This document shows positions 17,898-24,226 of a stretch of 64,000 nt of DNA, in pieces. The translations under genes were made by a program, and so were the position numbers. Source of the stretch: Ectobacillus antri (GTDB taxonomy: Bacteria; Bacillota; Bacilli; Bacillales; Bacillaceae_G); assembly GCF_003852715.1 (NCBI RefSeq), contig NZ_RIAV01000009.1:46256-110255 (forward strand), in the 5' to 3' direction. Position 1 is the stretch's first letter. Every line of letters begins with the position of its first letter. The notes under the pieces were generated by a model. It had not been told where the DNA came from, did no database searches, and was given only the letters and a program-made list of their open reading frames with translations.

Positions 17898-18628
17898 TTC
17901 CAGTAAGACAAATGTTAGTGCCGCCGCAAAAATGGCATATCAAATGTCCCTACAATATGATCGCGGAAACCATCACCGTCCATAACACCTATAACGATGC
18001 TTCTGCAAATAACGAAGCACGTTATGCTGTTAGTAACGATAAATCGGTATCATATCACTATGTAGTGGATGACAAAGAAGTCATTCAGATTGTAGATGAA
18101 AGCCGTAACGCATGGGCGGCAGGTGACGGGAACGGACCTGGCAACCGTAAAAGCATTCACGTAGAAATTTGTTATTCACTAAGTGGCGGCGTTAAATATG
18201 TAGCAGCAGAAGCACTCGCTGTTAAGTTTATCGCACAACTCTTGCGTGAGCGCGGTTGGGGAATTGACAAGCTGCGCAAACATCAGGATTGGAACGGAAA
18301 ATACTGTCCGCATCGCATACTTGGTGAAGGACGCTGGGAAGCGTTTAAACAAGCTGTAGCGCGTGAATTAGTGAGTGATACACCTTACTATGTAATTGTA
18401 CCTAACACAGCATTCTGGCAAGCGAGAGCGCTTGTGAAACGATATGAAGAAAAAGGTTTTAAATGTTATGGAGTAGCGGGCAAATCCTACAGGCAAAACG
18501 AAGAACCGCAAGAGAACGACCCGTACCAATTTTACATTGAAACAAACCTCGAAAATGCCAAATGGATACGTAATGAATTAGAAGCAATTGGTTACGATAA
18601 AGCCTACGGCGAAGTCATATCGAAATAA
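17894..18628 (+). CDS. N-acetylmuramoyl-L-alanine amidase endolysin
   Basis: Cuts the amide bond between muramic acid and the stem peptide. Residues 1-150 are an Amidase_2 domain with zinc ligands in ITVHNTY and HQDWNGKYCPHRIL, plus the E of HVEICYS. Residues ~168-244 form a repeat-like domain (YYVIVPNTAFWQARAL.. and YQFYIETNLENAKWI) resembling SPOR-type wall-binding modules. The GTG start overlaps the holin stop as GTGA, so translation is probably coupled. Confidence 0.9.
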   Translation: MIPVRQMLVPPQKWHIKCPYNMIAETITVHNTYNDASANNEARYAVSNDKSVSYHYVVDDKEVIQIVDESRNAWAAGDGNGPGNRKSIHVEICYSLSGGVKYVAAEALAVKFIAQLLRERGWGIDKLRKHQDWNGKYCPHRILGEGRWEAFKQAVARELVSDTPYYVIVPNTAFWQARALVKRYEEKGFKCYGVAGKSYRQNEEPQENDPYQFYIETNLENAKWIRNELEAIGYDKAYGEVISK

Positions 18629-18633
18629 AAAGA

Positions 18634-18656
18634 GCCCTGCGCAAGCGGGGCCTTTT
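18634..18656 (+). terminator. Terminator after endolysin
   Basis: GCCCTGC-GCAA-GCGGGGC hairpin with a GNRA loop, then CTTTTG. Confidence 0.8.
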
Positions 18657-18660
18657 GTGT

Positions 18661-19092
18661 TTATACACTCATAATTTGTTTCTTTATCGGTTCCTTTTCC
18701 TTATTGATGACCGCCAACAAACCACCGATAACACCCACAATTGTCATAAACACTGTAAATATGTAATATCCCAGGTTCACATCTCCGCCTCCTATGAGTA
18801 CGGTGACTACACTTGCTCCTGCCAACAGCAAATAAATTCCTGCGTATATAGAAGCGATAATAATCCTAAACCGCGGCGCACATATACAACTTATGTAGAT
18901 AGCTGCACCAATCGTTACACCATCACGATAAATTGTATGGAAAATAGAAGAAGATAAACCTGCTTCAGGTGGTCCTACAAATTGCGTAATCGACCAGTAC
19001 ATCACAAAATTTAAAACAACGGTCGTGATAAAAAGCATAGGAATGAATAATACCCAGCGTACTATTGGATTCCATCCTTCAAAAACGTTCAC
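18661..19092 (-). CDS. Prophage four-helix membrane protein
   Basis: The 143-residue protein has four predicted transmembrane helices (WVLFIPMLFITTVVLNFVMYW, TIGAAIYISCICA, a third IIASIYAGIYLLL segment and YYIFTVFMTIVGVIGGLLAV). GTG at 19092 is chosen because AAGGGGG lies seven bases upstream. It is antisense to the late genes, right after the endolysin, a usual site for lysogeny-expressed accessory genes. Superinfection exclusion or a phage-resistance partner is possible, but no family is recognised. Confidence 0.6.
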   Translation of the reverse strand: MNVFEGWNPIVRWVLFIPMLFITTVVLNFVMYWSITQFVGPPEAGLSSSIFHTIYRDGVTIGAAIYISCICAPRFRIIIASIYAGIYLLLAGASVVTVLIGGGDVNLGYYIFTVFMTIVGVIGGLLAVINKEKEPIKKQIMSV

Positions 19093-19211
19093 AAAAAAGC
19101 CCCCTTGAATATGTATGTATTGCGATAAGTATAACAACAAGTAGCAAGATTTTACATATTTTTTTAGGATAATACATAACATGCGGGGTAAACTACATAC
19201 GAGGTGATCGT

Positions 19212-19793
19212 ATGTCTATTATGACTTACATTGTGCTTCTCGCTTTGTTGTTTGTGGCGTACAAAATATGGAGTCGCCGCAAAGACGGGCAATTATATCG
19301 TATGTATTTGCAATTTAACCGCAGTGAGGACTATCGCAAAACATTGGCGATGGGGATATATTACCGCTTCAAGAAAGCTGTTGAGAACGAAACAGTATCT
19401 CGTGTATTCATTCGACAGAACCCCTTGCAGTTTGAAACGTTCTGTGCCGATTTATTGGAACGTGTGTATGGCGGGAGTTGCACAGTTACAACCGCATCTG
19501 GTGATTACGGTGTGGACTTCGAACACCGCGTAAACGGTGAATTATGGCTAGGGCAATGTAAGGTGTATTGCGGAGATATGCCGTTCAACGCGATTGCGCT
19601 GATTCACAGCAATATGGTGAAGCGCGGGGCAGCAGGTGGGTATATCATAACAACTGGAAGCTACACAGAGCCAGCGCGTGCGTATGCCGCTGGGCTTAAC
19701 ATTAAGTTGCTGTCAGGTCCCGACATTGCTGATTTATATATGCAATCATTCGACCATGAAACAGCGCCAGTATATGAAAAATCCCTCGTCTAA
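19212..19793 (+). CDS. Membrane-anchored Mrr-type restriction nuclease
   Basis: The 193-residue protein has one N-terminal transmembrane helix (residues ~3-18), a basic helical linker, and from residue ~72 an Mrr_cat-like PD-(D/E)XK domain. Motifs are FETFCADLLERVYGG, the catalytic GDYGVDF (D98, D102) and GQCK (Q115, K117). Mrr-family enzymes cleave modified or foreign DNA, and membrane tethering would place cleavage at the point of DNA entry. GAGGTGA precedes the ATG. It is divergent from the preceding membrane protein. The Mrr fold is well supported; the defence role is inferred. Confidence 0.8.
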   Translation: MSIMTYIVLLALLFVAYKIWSRRKDGQLYRMYLQFNRSEDYRKTLAMGIYYRFKKAVENETVSRVFIRQNPLQFETFCADLLERVYGGSCTVTTASGDYGVDFEHRVNGELWLGQCKVYCGDMPFNAIALIHSNMVKRGAAGGYIITTGSYTEPARAYAAGLNIKLLSGPDIADLYMQSFDHETAPVYEKSLV

Positions 19794-19800
19794 GACGGGG
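19782..19800 (-). terminator. Terminator for leftward small genes
   Basis: CCCTCGTC-TAA-GACGGGGG stem overlapping the end of the nuclease gene. Read leftward it is followed by ATTTTTC, so it likely ends the minus-strand genes at 19824-20753. Confidence 0.65.
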
Positions 19801-19804
19801 GATT

Positions 19805-19823
19805 CGCTGTTTCTTCGGACTGT
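19805..19823. repeat. 19-bp direct repeat, copy 1
   Basis: CGCTGTTTCTTCGGACTGT, identical to 20334-20352. It touches the stop codon of the minus-strand gene at 19824. Confidence 0.85.
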
Positions 19824-20012
19824 TCAGTAATTTATATCTATCCAATTGTTGCATTTTTCGTTTTCGCAATAGATGGTTAGGTGACTAATTTTTGTTTTGC
19901 TATCTATTGTTACGATTTCAACTTCAATCTCAATGTTTTCTTGCCATCTTCTATCTCCATTTGTGAAGATTTGTTCATTCCCGCATTTAGCACATACGAT
20001 TGTAAAAGTCAT
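19824..20012 (-). CDS. Small zinc-ribbon protein
   Basis: The 62-residue protein has CAKC near the N-terminus and CENEKC near the C-terminus, forming a likely four-cysteine zinc ribbon around a beta-rich core. GAGGTG precedes the ATG. It is part of a leftward run of small prophage genes. No specific function is known; zinc ribbons in phage proteins often bind nucleic acid or host proteins. Confidence 0.65.
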   Translation of the reverse strand: MTFTIVCAKCGNEQIFTNGDRRWQENIEIEVEIVTIDSKTKISHLTIYCENEKCNNWIDINY

Positions 20013-20078
20013 ATTTACACACCTCTTCTCTCTTCCTGTACAGTTTTTGTCTGTAACGCTATATCTTCGAACTATGCA

Positions 20079-20297
20079 CTACATTTGCTTTAATACTTCA
20101 TCAATTGCCAGTTTTACTTTCTTCTTTTCTATTCCATTGTTGACATCGTACTCAAAGCTGAAGTCACATTTACAAGTACGCTTAATTATATTGTCATCAA
20201 CTTCTAAAGTGCCTTGACCATTACCTACAAATTGATTTCCGCAGTTAGGACAGTCATTTATAAGTGGTGCTACCTTCAAGTAGATCATTACATTCAT
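20079..20297 (-). CDS. Zinc-ribbon protein, DUF3797-like
   Basis: The 72-residue protein carries CPNCGNQFVGNGQGTLEV and CKC, a pattern with the conserved CGN that I associate with DUF3797 of Bacillus phages, then a charged helical tail. GAAGGAGGAAATTTGA precedes the ATG. It lies in the same leftward run as two other tiny genes. Function is unknown. Confidence 0.7.
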   Translation of the reverse strand: MNVMIYLKVAPLINDCPNCGNQFVGNGQGTLEVDDNIIKRTCKCDFSFEYDVNNGIEKKKVKLAIDEVLKQM

Positions 20298-20333
20298 TCA
20301 AATTTCCTCCTTCGCAATATTTGTCGATTGCGA

Positions 20334-20352
20334 CGCTGTTTCTTCGGACTGT
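20334..20352. repeat. 19-bp direct repeat, copy 2
   Basis: Exact copy of 19805-19823, located just beyond the stop of the small gene at 20363. Flanks differ, so the repeat unit is exactly 19 bases. Confidence 0.85.
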
Positions 20353-20362
20353 ATCTTGTATG

Positions 20363-20521
20363 CTAACAGAATAATTCTGCTAATTCATAAGCTTCTTCTT
20401 TTGTTTGGGCATACCCACAGAGTTTATACGCATGTGCCAAATACGCTTGGACGTACTCACTATCAACAACAAACACATCACCAGTAGGCGATTTGGAAAC
20501 AACAACAGCGAATTTATCCAT
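20363..20521 (-). CDS. Small prophage protein (52 residues)
   Basis: A 52-codon reading frame beginning MDKFAVVVSKSPTGDVFVVD with AGGGAGGAATTTTAAA directly upstream, which is a strong ribosome site. The product looks like a strand-strand-helix protein (AVVVSK..GDVFVVDS, then a Tyr/Ala/Glu helix ending ELAELFC). It lies next to the regulator gene in the leftward cluster. No family is recognised. Confidence 0.6.
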   Translation of the reverse strand: MDKFAVVVSKSPTGDVFVVDSEYVQAYLAHAYKLCGYAQTKEEAYELAELFC

Positions 20522-20555
20522 TTTAAAATTCCTCCCTCTAATACGTAATTTGTGT

Positions 20556-20753
20556 CTACTCTTCCTTTACCCAAATGTCTTCTACTTTCATTTCCAATAA
20601 TTCCGCAATCTTCATTGCCTTTTCAAAACTCGGCTTGGTGCGGTTGCGCACAAGTAAGCTCAATGTAGTTTGGCTCATACCTACTTGTTCTGCGAATACC
20701 TTCTGCTCAATCTCTCTCTCGGCCAGTATCGCCTTTAATCTGCATTTATACAT
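20556..20753 (-). CDS. Cro/CI-type helix-turn-helix regulator
   Basis: The 65-residue protein is a bare HTH_3/XRE domain: helix 1 CRLKAILAERE, HTH core QKVFAEQVGMSQTTLSLLVRN and a PSFEKAMKIAELLEM helix. It lacks the C-terminal dimer or protease domain of classic CI repressors. AGGAGGC precedes the ATG. It faces a divergent rightward operon across an AT-rich gap with a 16-bp palindrome, so it probably controls both. It may be the lysogeny switch or a Cro-like protein. Confidence 0.85.
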   Translation of the reverse strand: MYKCRLKAILAEREIEQKVFAEQVGMSQTTLSLLVRNRTKPSFEKAMKIAELLEMKVEDIWVKEE

Positions 20754-20756
20754 ATA

Positions 20757-20929
20757 TCTGCCTCCTATATATATTCTACACCATAATTATAATCCCTTTA
20801 CATAAATTTAAATTTATTTAAATTATTTTTGTTGTACAGGCAATATCTAACCATTCGAGACGTATACCTATATTACCTTCTCCTATTCCAAGACGTATTC
20901 CAGATGGGAGAGAAAAAAGGGGGGATACC
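20757..20929. promoter_or_regulatory. Divergent control region with 16-bp palindrome
   Basis: Between the leftward regulator and the rightward operon. ATAAATTTAAATTTAT (20802-20817) is a perfect 16-bp palindrome and a candidate operator. Read leftward, a TATAAT box lies at about 20786-20791. Two similar motifs, GAGACGTATACC and AAGACGTATTCC, lie 35-36 bases apart closer to the rightward gene. Confidence 0.5.
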
Positions 20930-21190
20930 ATGTTCATAAGACATCTGTATCAGCAGTTATCTTATCAACCATTGCAACCGTCCCAAAGTCTTTATAACTT
21001 GTATGCAGATGCAAAAACAGATGATGAAGTTGCCATGCTTTTTGAGCACATTTATATCCACGATGCCATCAATCATCCTGATTATGTGGACGTTGCCGAA
21101 TTGTTGGGTGACGAAGAACCATATGGTCCGTATAACGAAATCGGCATTCAGCGGCGAATTGATTGCTATTTGGGGAGGGGAACGATTTGA
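20930..21190 (+). CDS. Small acidic prophage protein, unknown
   Basis: The 86-residue acidic protein is probably helical (FIRHLYQQLS, LYNLYADAKTDDEVAMLFEHIYIHDAI). It is the first gene of the rightward operon opposite the regulator, with AAGGGGGGAT before its ATG. Its stop overlaps the next start as TTGA. No known family is recognised; early genes in this place often encode replication helpers or anti-host factors. Confidence 0.6.
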   Translation: MFIRHLYQQLSYQPLQPSQSLYNLYADAKTDDEVAMLFEHIYIHDAINHPDYVDVAELLGDEEPYGPYNEIGIQRRIDCYLGRGTI

Positions 21191-21477
21191 GGCATACTTA
21201 TCGATATCTAAACGAAACGCCGTACTTGAATCCATCCAAGGAACTGAAACAGATGTACAAAAGCGCATCGAATGATGATGAGAAAGAAGCGGTTATTTCG
21301 CACATGGAACGATTTCAAGTGTGCAACAAAGAGTACAAAGGATACTACTCCATCTTGAAAGCATACGAGGAAGAAACAGAAGAACCGGAACCAATGGACT
21401 GGAACGACTTTGTTAACGATTATGACATCTATAAAAAGGGTGGGAAAATCCATTTCAAAAAGCGGCGGCAATCATGA
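21187..21477 (+). CDS. Small prophage protein, unknown
   Basis: The 96-residue protein starts at TTG 21187, overlapping the preceding stop, with GGGGAGGGG at 21173-21181 as ribosome site. The sequence is charged and helical, with an acidic EEETEEPEPMDW stretch and a basic end (HFKKRRQS). It is coupled on both sides (TTGA upstream, ATGA downstream). Function cannot be stated. Confidence 0.6.
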   Translation: MRHTYRYLNETPYLNPSKELKQMYKSASNDDEKEAVISHMERFQVCNKEYKGYYSILKAYEEETEEPEPMDWNDFVNDYDIYKKGGKIHFKKRRQS

Positions 21478-21608
21478 GTGATTACGGAATGTACTGTAGT
21501 TTGTGCGGTCGTCTACAGCCTTGTTTTGACAACCGGTGGTGCGATAGTTGTACAGAACGGATGACACCTAACTATGAGGAGGATGACAACAATGACAATC
21601 GTGGGTAA
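21474..21608 (+). CDS. 44-residue double-CxxC protein
   Basis: Reading frame coupled to the previous gene by ATGA. The product begins MSDYGMYCSLCGRLQPC and has a second pair CDSC, giving a compact four-cysteine zinc knuckle, then an acidic tail. It overlaps the next gene by 17 bases. It was read directly from sequence and is supported by its coupling and its Cys spacing. Confidence 0.5.
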   Translation: MSDYGMYCSLCGRLQPCFDNRWCDSCTERMTPNYEEDDNNDNRG

Positions 21609-21774
21609 AACGTTGGTTGTAGTTGGTGTGACGGGTGTTACGTTAATTGGTATTGAGATCATGAAAAAGAAAGGGCATCCAGTACCTCATTGGGTAGCAC
21701 CTCTCATTAGAAATGGAGCTGCATGCGGCGTTGTCCTTAACATTTTGAACTGGTTGTCTAAGCTATTTATGTAG
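21592..21774 (+). CDS. Small membrane protein
   Basis: The 60-residue protein starts at ATG 21592 behind GAGGAGG (21576-21582). It has one transmembrane helix (residues ~3-24, VGKTLVVVGVTGVTLIGIEIM), then a short basic loop and a second amphipathic or membrane segment. Role unknown. It is the last of the four coupled small genes. Confidence 0.55.
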   Translation: MTIVGKTLVVVGVTGVTLIGIEIMKKKGHPVPHWVAPLIRNGAACGVVLNILNWLSKLFM

Positions 21775-21929
21775 TATGCCAAAATGTATTCCACGTGATA
21801 TGCCAGTGAGGTATAGGGATAGGGAATAGGAACATTCTTACAGGCGCAAGGGCGTACAAGGGATTTTTACTCTGCTTAAATCAATAGGTATATTACCCTA
21901 TATAAGGGTATATAAAGGGAGGAATTTAC
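21775..21929 (+). promoter_or_regulatory. Leader of ATPase/relaxation operon with inverted repeat
   Basis: No gene is seen. TACCCT (21894-21899) pairs with AGGGTA (21905-21910) across a five-base spacer, next to AT-rich DNA with GGTATATTA and GGTATATAA. This could be an operator or a promoter for the downstream genes. Confidence 0.4.
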
Positions 21930-23123
21930 ATGTTAGAAGTGGCATTAATACCGCTTGGTTTTTACGTGGCGCTGAAGACTGGATTATTGCGCAAGAAAGA
22001 TGATGACCGGAGTAAGATTAAGGTGTTTTTCGAGATAGCCGGCATTGCAATTAAACATGATGACCGTTTACAATACCCCGACTATCTAGAGACGTTTGAA
22101 GACAGCCGAAGCAAAACGTATATCTATCGGTTGCCGCTTGGTATGCCGTTTAAGGTGTTAGAAAAGGTGCAAGATGTGGTAAGCGAAGGATTAGGAAAAC
22201 CGGTGCGGATCTCTTATGATAACTACAAAATGCGGATTCGGGTATTTAACGGAGAAATCCCTACAAGTTGGGATTGGTCGCCAGACTTGGTGCAGGAAGG
22301 GAAATGGATTATCCCAATTGGCCGCAGCTTAGAAGGGATTGTTTATCATGACTTTGACAAGACACCACACATGACATTAGGTGGATTGGTACGGATGGGA
22401 AAAACGGTGTTTTTAAAGGTATTGTTTACTACCTTGTCTTTAGCTAATCCGAAACATGCACACTTTTACCTGATTGACTTAAAAGAAGAAGGCTTAGAGT
22501 TTAGTGAGTTTAGTGACCTGCAACAAGTCGAAGGGATTGCGACAAAAGTAGAAGAAGCATACGACATGTTGCAAGAGGTTATGGTCAAAATGAATGCACG
22601 CGGCAAGTATATGAAGGAAAATCGTATCAAAAATATTGTGCAAACAAGTGAGAAAGACCGTTACTTTGTGATTGTAGACGAGGGAGCGGTACTCGCACCT
22701 GCAAAAGGATTACCTAAATCACTCAATGTAAAACTGGAAGAATGTCAATACATGCTAAGTCACATTGCACGAGTAGGCGGCGCATTAGGATTTCGTGTTA
22801 TCTTTTGTACGCAGTATCCGACTGCTGATACATTGCCAAGAGTTATTAAACAAATGGCAGATGCAAAATTAGGCTTACGATTACCTACACGTATTGCAAG
22901 TGAGGTTGTGATTGATGAACCAGGTCTAGAAGATCTGCCACAAGTCCCTGGTCGCGCTATCTTTAAAACAGATAAATGTGTAGAGCTGCAGGTTCCCATG
23001 TTAGAGGATGTCACCATGCGTAAGTTACTTGAACCTTTTGTTGCACCTAAGGAGGTTAAACAACATGTATCACCAAGCGCAGATGCACAAACAGAGACAG
23101 ATAGCGATATTGAGTACGCTTAA
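21930..23123 (+). CDS. FtsK/HerA-type DNA translocase ATPase
   Basis: The 397-residue protein has a hydrophobic N-terminus (residues 2-20) and an FtsK/SpoIIIE-like motor domain. Walker A is GGLVRMGKT (G151-T159), unusual for Met before GKT, and Walker B is YFVIVDEG (D250, E251). A conserved FCTQYPTADTLPRVIK segment matches the FtsK motif that senses DNA. Such ATPases with a Replic_Relax partner occur in Gram-positive plasmids and phages. It overlaps the relaxation gene by 59 bases, so the two are coupled. Confidence 0.85.
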   Translation: MLEVALIPLGFYVALKTGLLRKKDDDRSKIKVFFEIAGIAIKHDDRLQYPDYLETFEDSRSKTYIYRLPLGMPFKVLEKVQDVVSEGLGKPVRISYDNYKMRIRVFNGEIPTSWDWSPDLVQEGKWIIPIGRSLEGIVYHDFDKTPHMTLGGLVRMGKTVFLKVLFTTLSLANPKHAHFYLIDLKEEGLEFSEFSDLQQVEGIATKVEEAYDMLQEVMVKMNARGKYMKENRIKNIVQTSEKDRYFVIVDEGAVLAPAKGLPKSLNVKLEECQYMLSHIARVGGALGFRVIFCTQYPTADTLPRVIKQMADAKLGLRLPTRIASEVVIDEPGLEDLPQVPGRAIFKTDKCVELQVPMLEDVTMRKLLEPFVAPKEVKQHVSPSADAQTETDSDIEYA

Positions 23124-23679
23124 AACGCTTCAGTTTGCGACAAGACGGCATTTGATGTGCGTGCACGATATGGGAGGGATACGTAACGCAAATCGCATTA
23201 TGCAAACGTTACAGCCTTATACGAAGTCGGTTATCCATAATAGGGAGCGTGTGTATTATCTTAGTAAAGAAGGTCGGGCACTTGTTGATTGCGAGGTAAC
23301 ACCAGTGCCTAGCCGCATCGCACATGCGCTCTTACGTAACGAAGCATGGCTCATGCTGCATTGTCCGGATGAATGGGTCGTGGAGAAGAAACTCAAGTAC
23401 AGATGGCGAGACAAAGATAAAACCATTCTACCAGATGCGGTGTTTAAGCAAGAGGGCATTTTGAACTGCGTGGAAGTAGATCGGTATCAAACCATGCACG
23501 CAAACAACGAGAAGTTAAAACGATATGATGAGCTCACACAATACTATAAGAAGAAGTACAACGGACGAAAGCCTGTTATCCATTTCTACACCATATCCCT
23601 ATACCGTGAGCGTAAGTTGCAAGAGCTGGCACGAAAGTATGATGTATACATCAATATTACCTATCTTCCGGAGGTGTAG
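23065..23679 (+). CDS. Replication-relaxation (Replic_Relax) family protein
   Basis: The 204-residue protein starts at ATG 23065 behind AAGGAGG, inside the ATPase gene. An N-terminal winged-helix region (QIAILSTLKTLQFATRRHL..VYYLSKEGRAL) is followed by a nuclease-like domain with ILPDAVF and NCVEVDRYQTM, which gives an Asp and an Asp/Glu pair in PD-(D/E)XK-like order, with later lysines. The family is linked to plasmid or phage DNA replication and relaxation. It forms a coupled pair with the translocase. Confidence 0.8.
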   Translation: MYHQAQMHKQRQIAILSTLKTLQFATRRHLMCVHDMGGIRNANRIMQTLQPYTKSVIHNRERVYYLSKEGRALVDCEVTPVPSRIAHALLRNEAWLMLHCPDEWVVEKKLKYRWRDKDKTILPDAVFKQEGILNCVEVDRYQTMHANNEKLKRYDELTQYYKKKYNGRKPVIHFYTISLYRERKLQELARKYDVYINITYLPEV

Positions 23680-23680
23680 G

Positions 23681-23983
23681 ATGAAAACAAAAAAAGACAT
23701 TTACGCTGTATTGTCTAATTTCGCTTCTATTGCCGATTACGATGCGGAGCTACAAAAGTATTACCTCGTGTTCTCAGACCGTAAACGCGGCGGTGTATAC
23801 ACGCTCATGCGTAAAGGCGAGCAGTGGAGCACGCATGGGTACGGACTGGATTATATGGATGACAGAGAAACATTCCTGACAGAAAAAGAAGTTGTGGATT
23901 TCTTGTGGATTCATCGTGCAGCGTTTCGTCAGACTGTTATGACTATCCATCCTGAAAATGTAGTATACTTATACAAAAGTTAA
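23681..23983 (+). CDS. Last prophage gene, hypothetical
   Basis: The 100-residue protein starts at ATG 23681, right behind GGAGGTGTAGG, which overlaps the stop of the preceding gene. It appears to be a mixed alpha/beta protein (KKDIYAVLSNFASIADYD, YYLVFSDRKRGGVYTLMRKG, EVVDFLWIHRA). No family is recognised. It is the last phage-type gene before the chromosomal sensor kinase. Confidence 0.6.
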   Translation: MKTKKDIYAVLSNFASIADYDAELQKYYLVFSDRKRGGVYTLMRKGEQWSTHGYGLDYMDDRETFLTEKEVVDFLWIHRAAFRQTVMTIHPENVVYLYKS

Positions 23984-24226
23984 ACGGTGTGCAATGGTTG
24001 ACTAGAGATAGGCATGGGGATGCGTACACATACTGTGTGAACATTGACCACATATTTGACCACACGAAACGCATTTGACCACATAAAAGTTCACATTTTG
24101 AAAGTTTTTGTATGGTGACAAAAAGGCTAATCTTTATAAATAAAGGCTTAACGAAGCCTAAACGAGTATTGAGAGGTTTTGAAAATGTAGTAGGCAATAA
24201 GCTTTTTTGGCTTATTGGCACGTAAT
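23984..24226. other. Prophage/chromosome transition
   Basis: No gene is visible. Besides the iterons there are a six-pair hairpin AGGCTT-AACG-AAGCCT (about 24144-24159) and an eight-pair hairpin CAATAAGC/GCTTATTG (24195-24217) just before the kinase start. The attachment site is probably in this interval, but it cannot be placed because the left prophage end is not in the window. Confidence 0.45.
24044..24083 (+). repeat. Three TTGACCACA iterons
   Basis: TTGACCACA occurs at 24044-24052, 24056-24064 and 24075-24083, in the same direction. The last two copies are extended by a leading T. They could be binding sites for a phage replication or integration protein. Confidence 0.7.

Noticed and set aside
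19231..19533. Second frame within the Mrr-type nuclease gene
   Set aside because: Shadow of the nuclease gene; no ribosome site.
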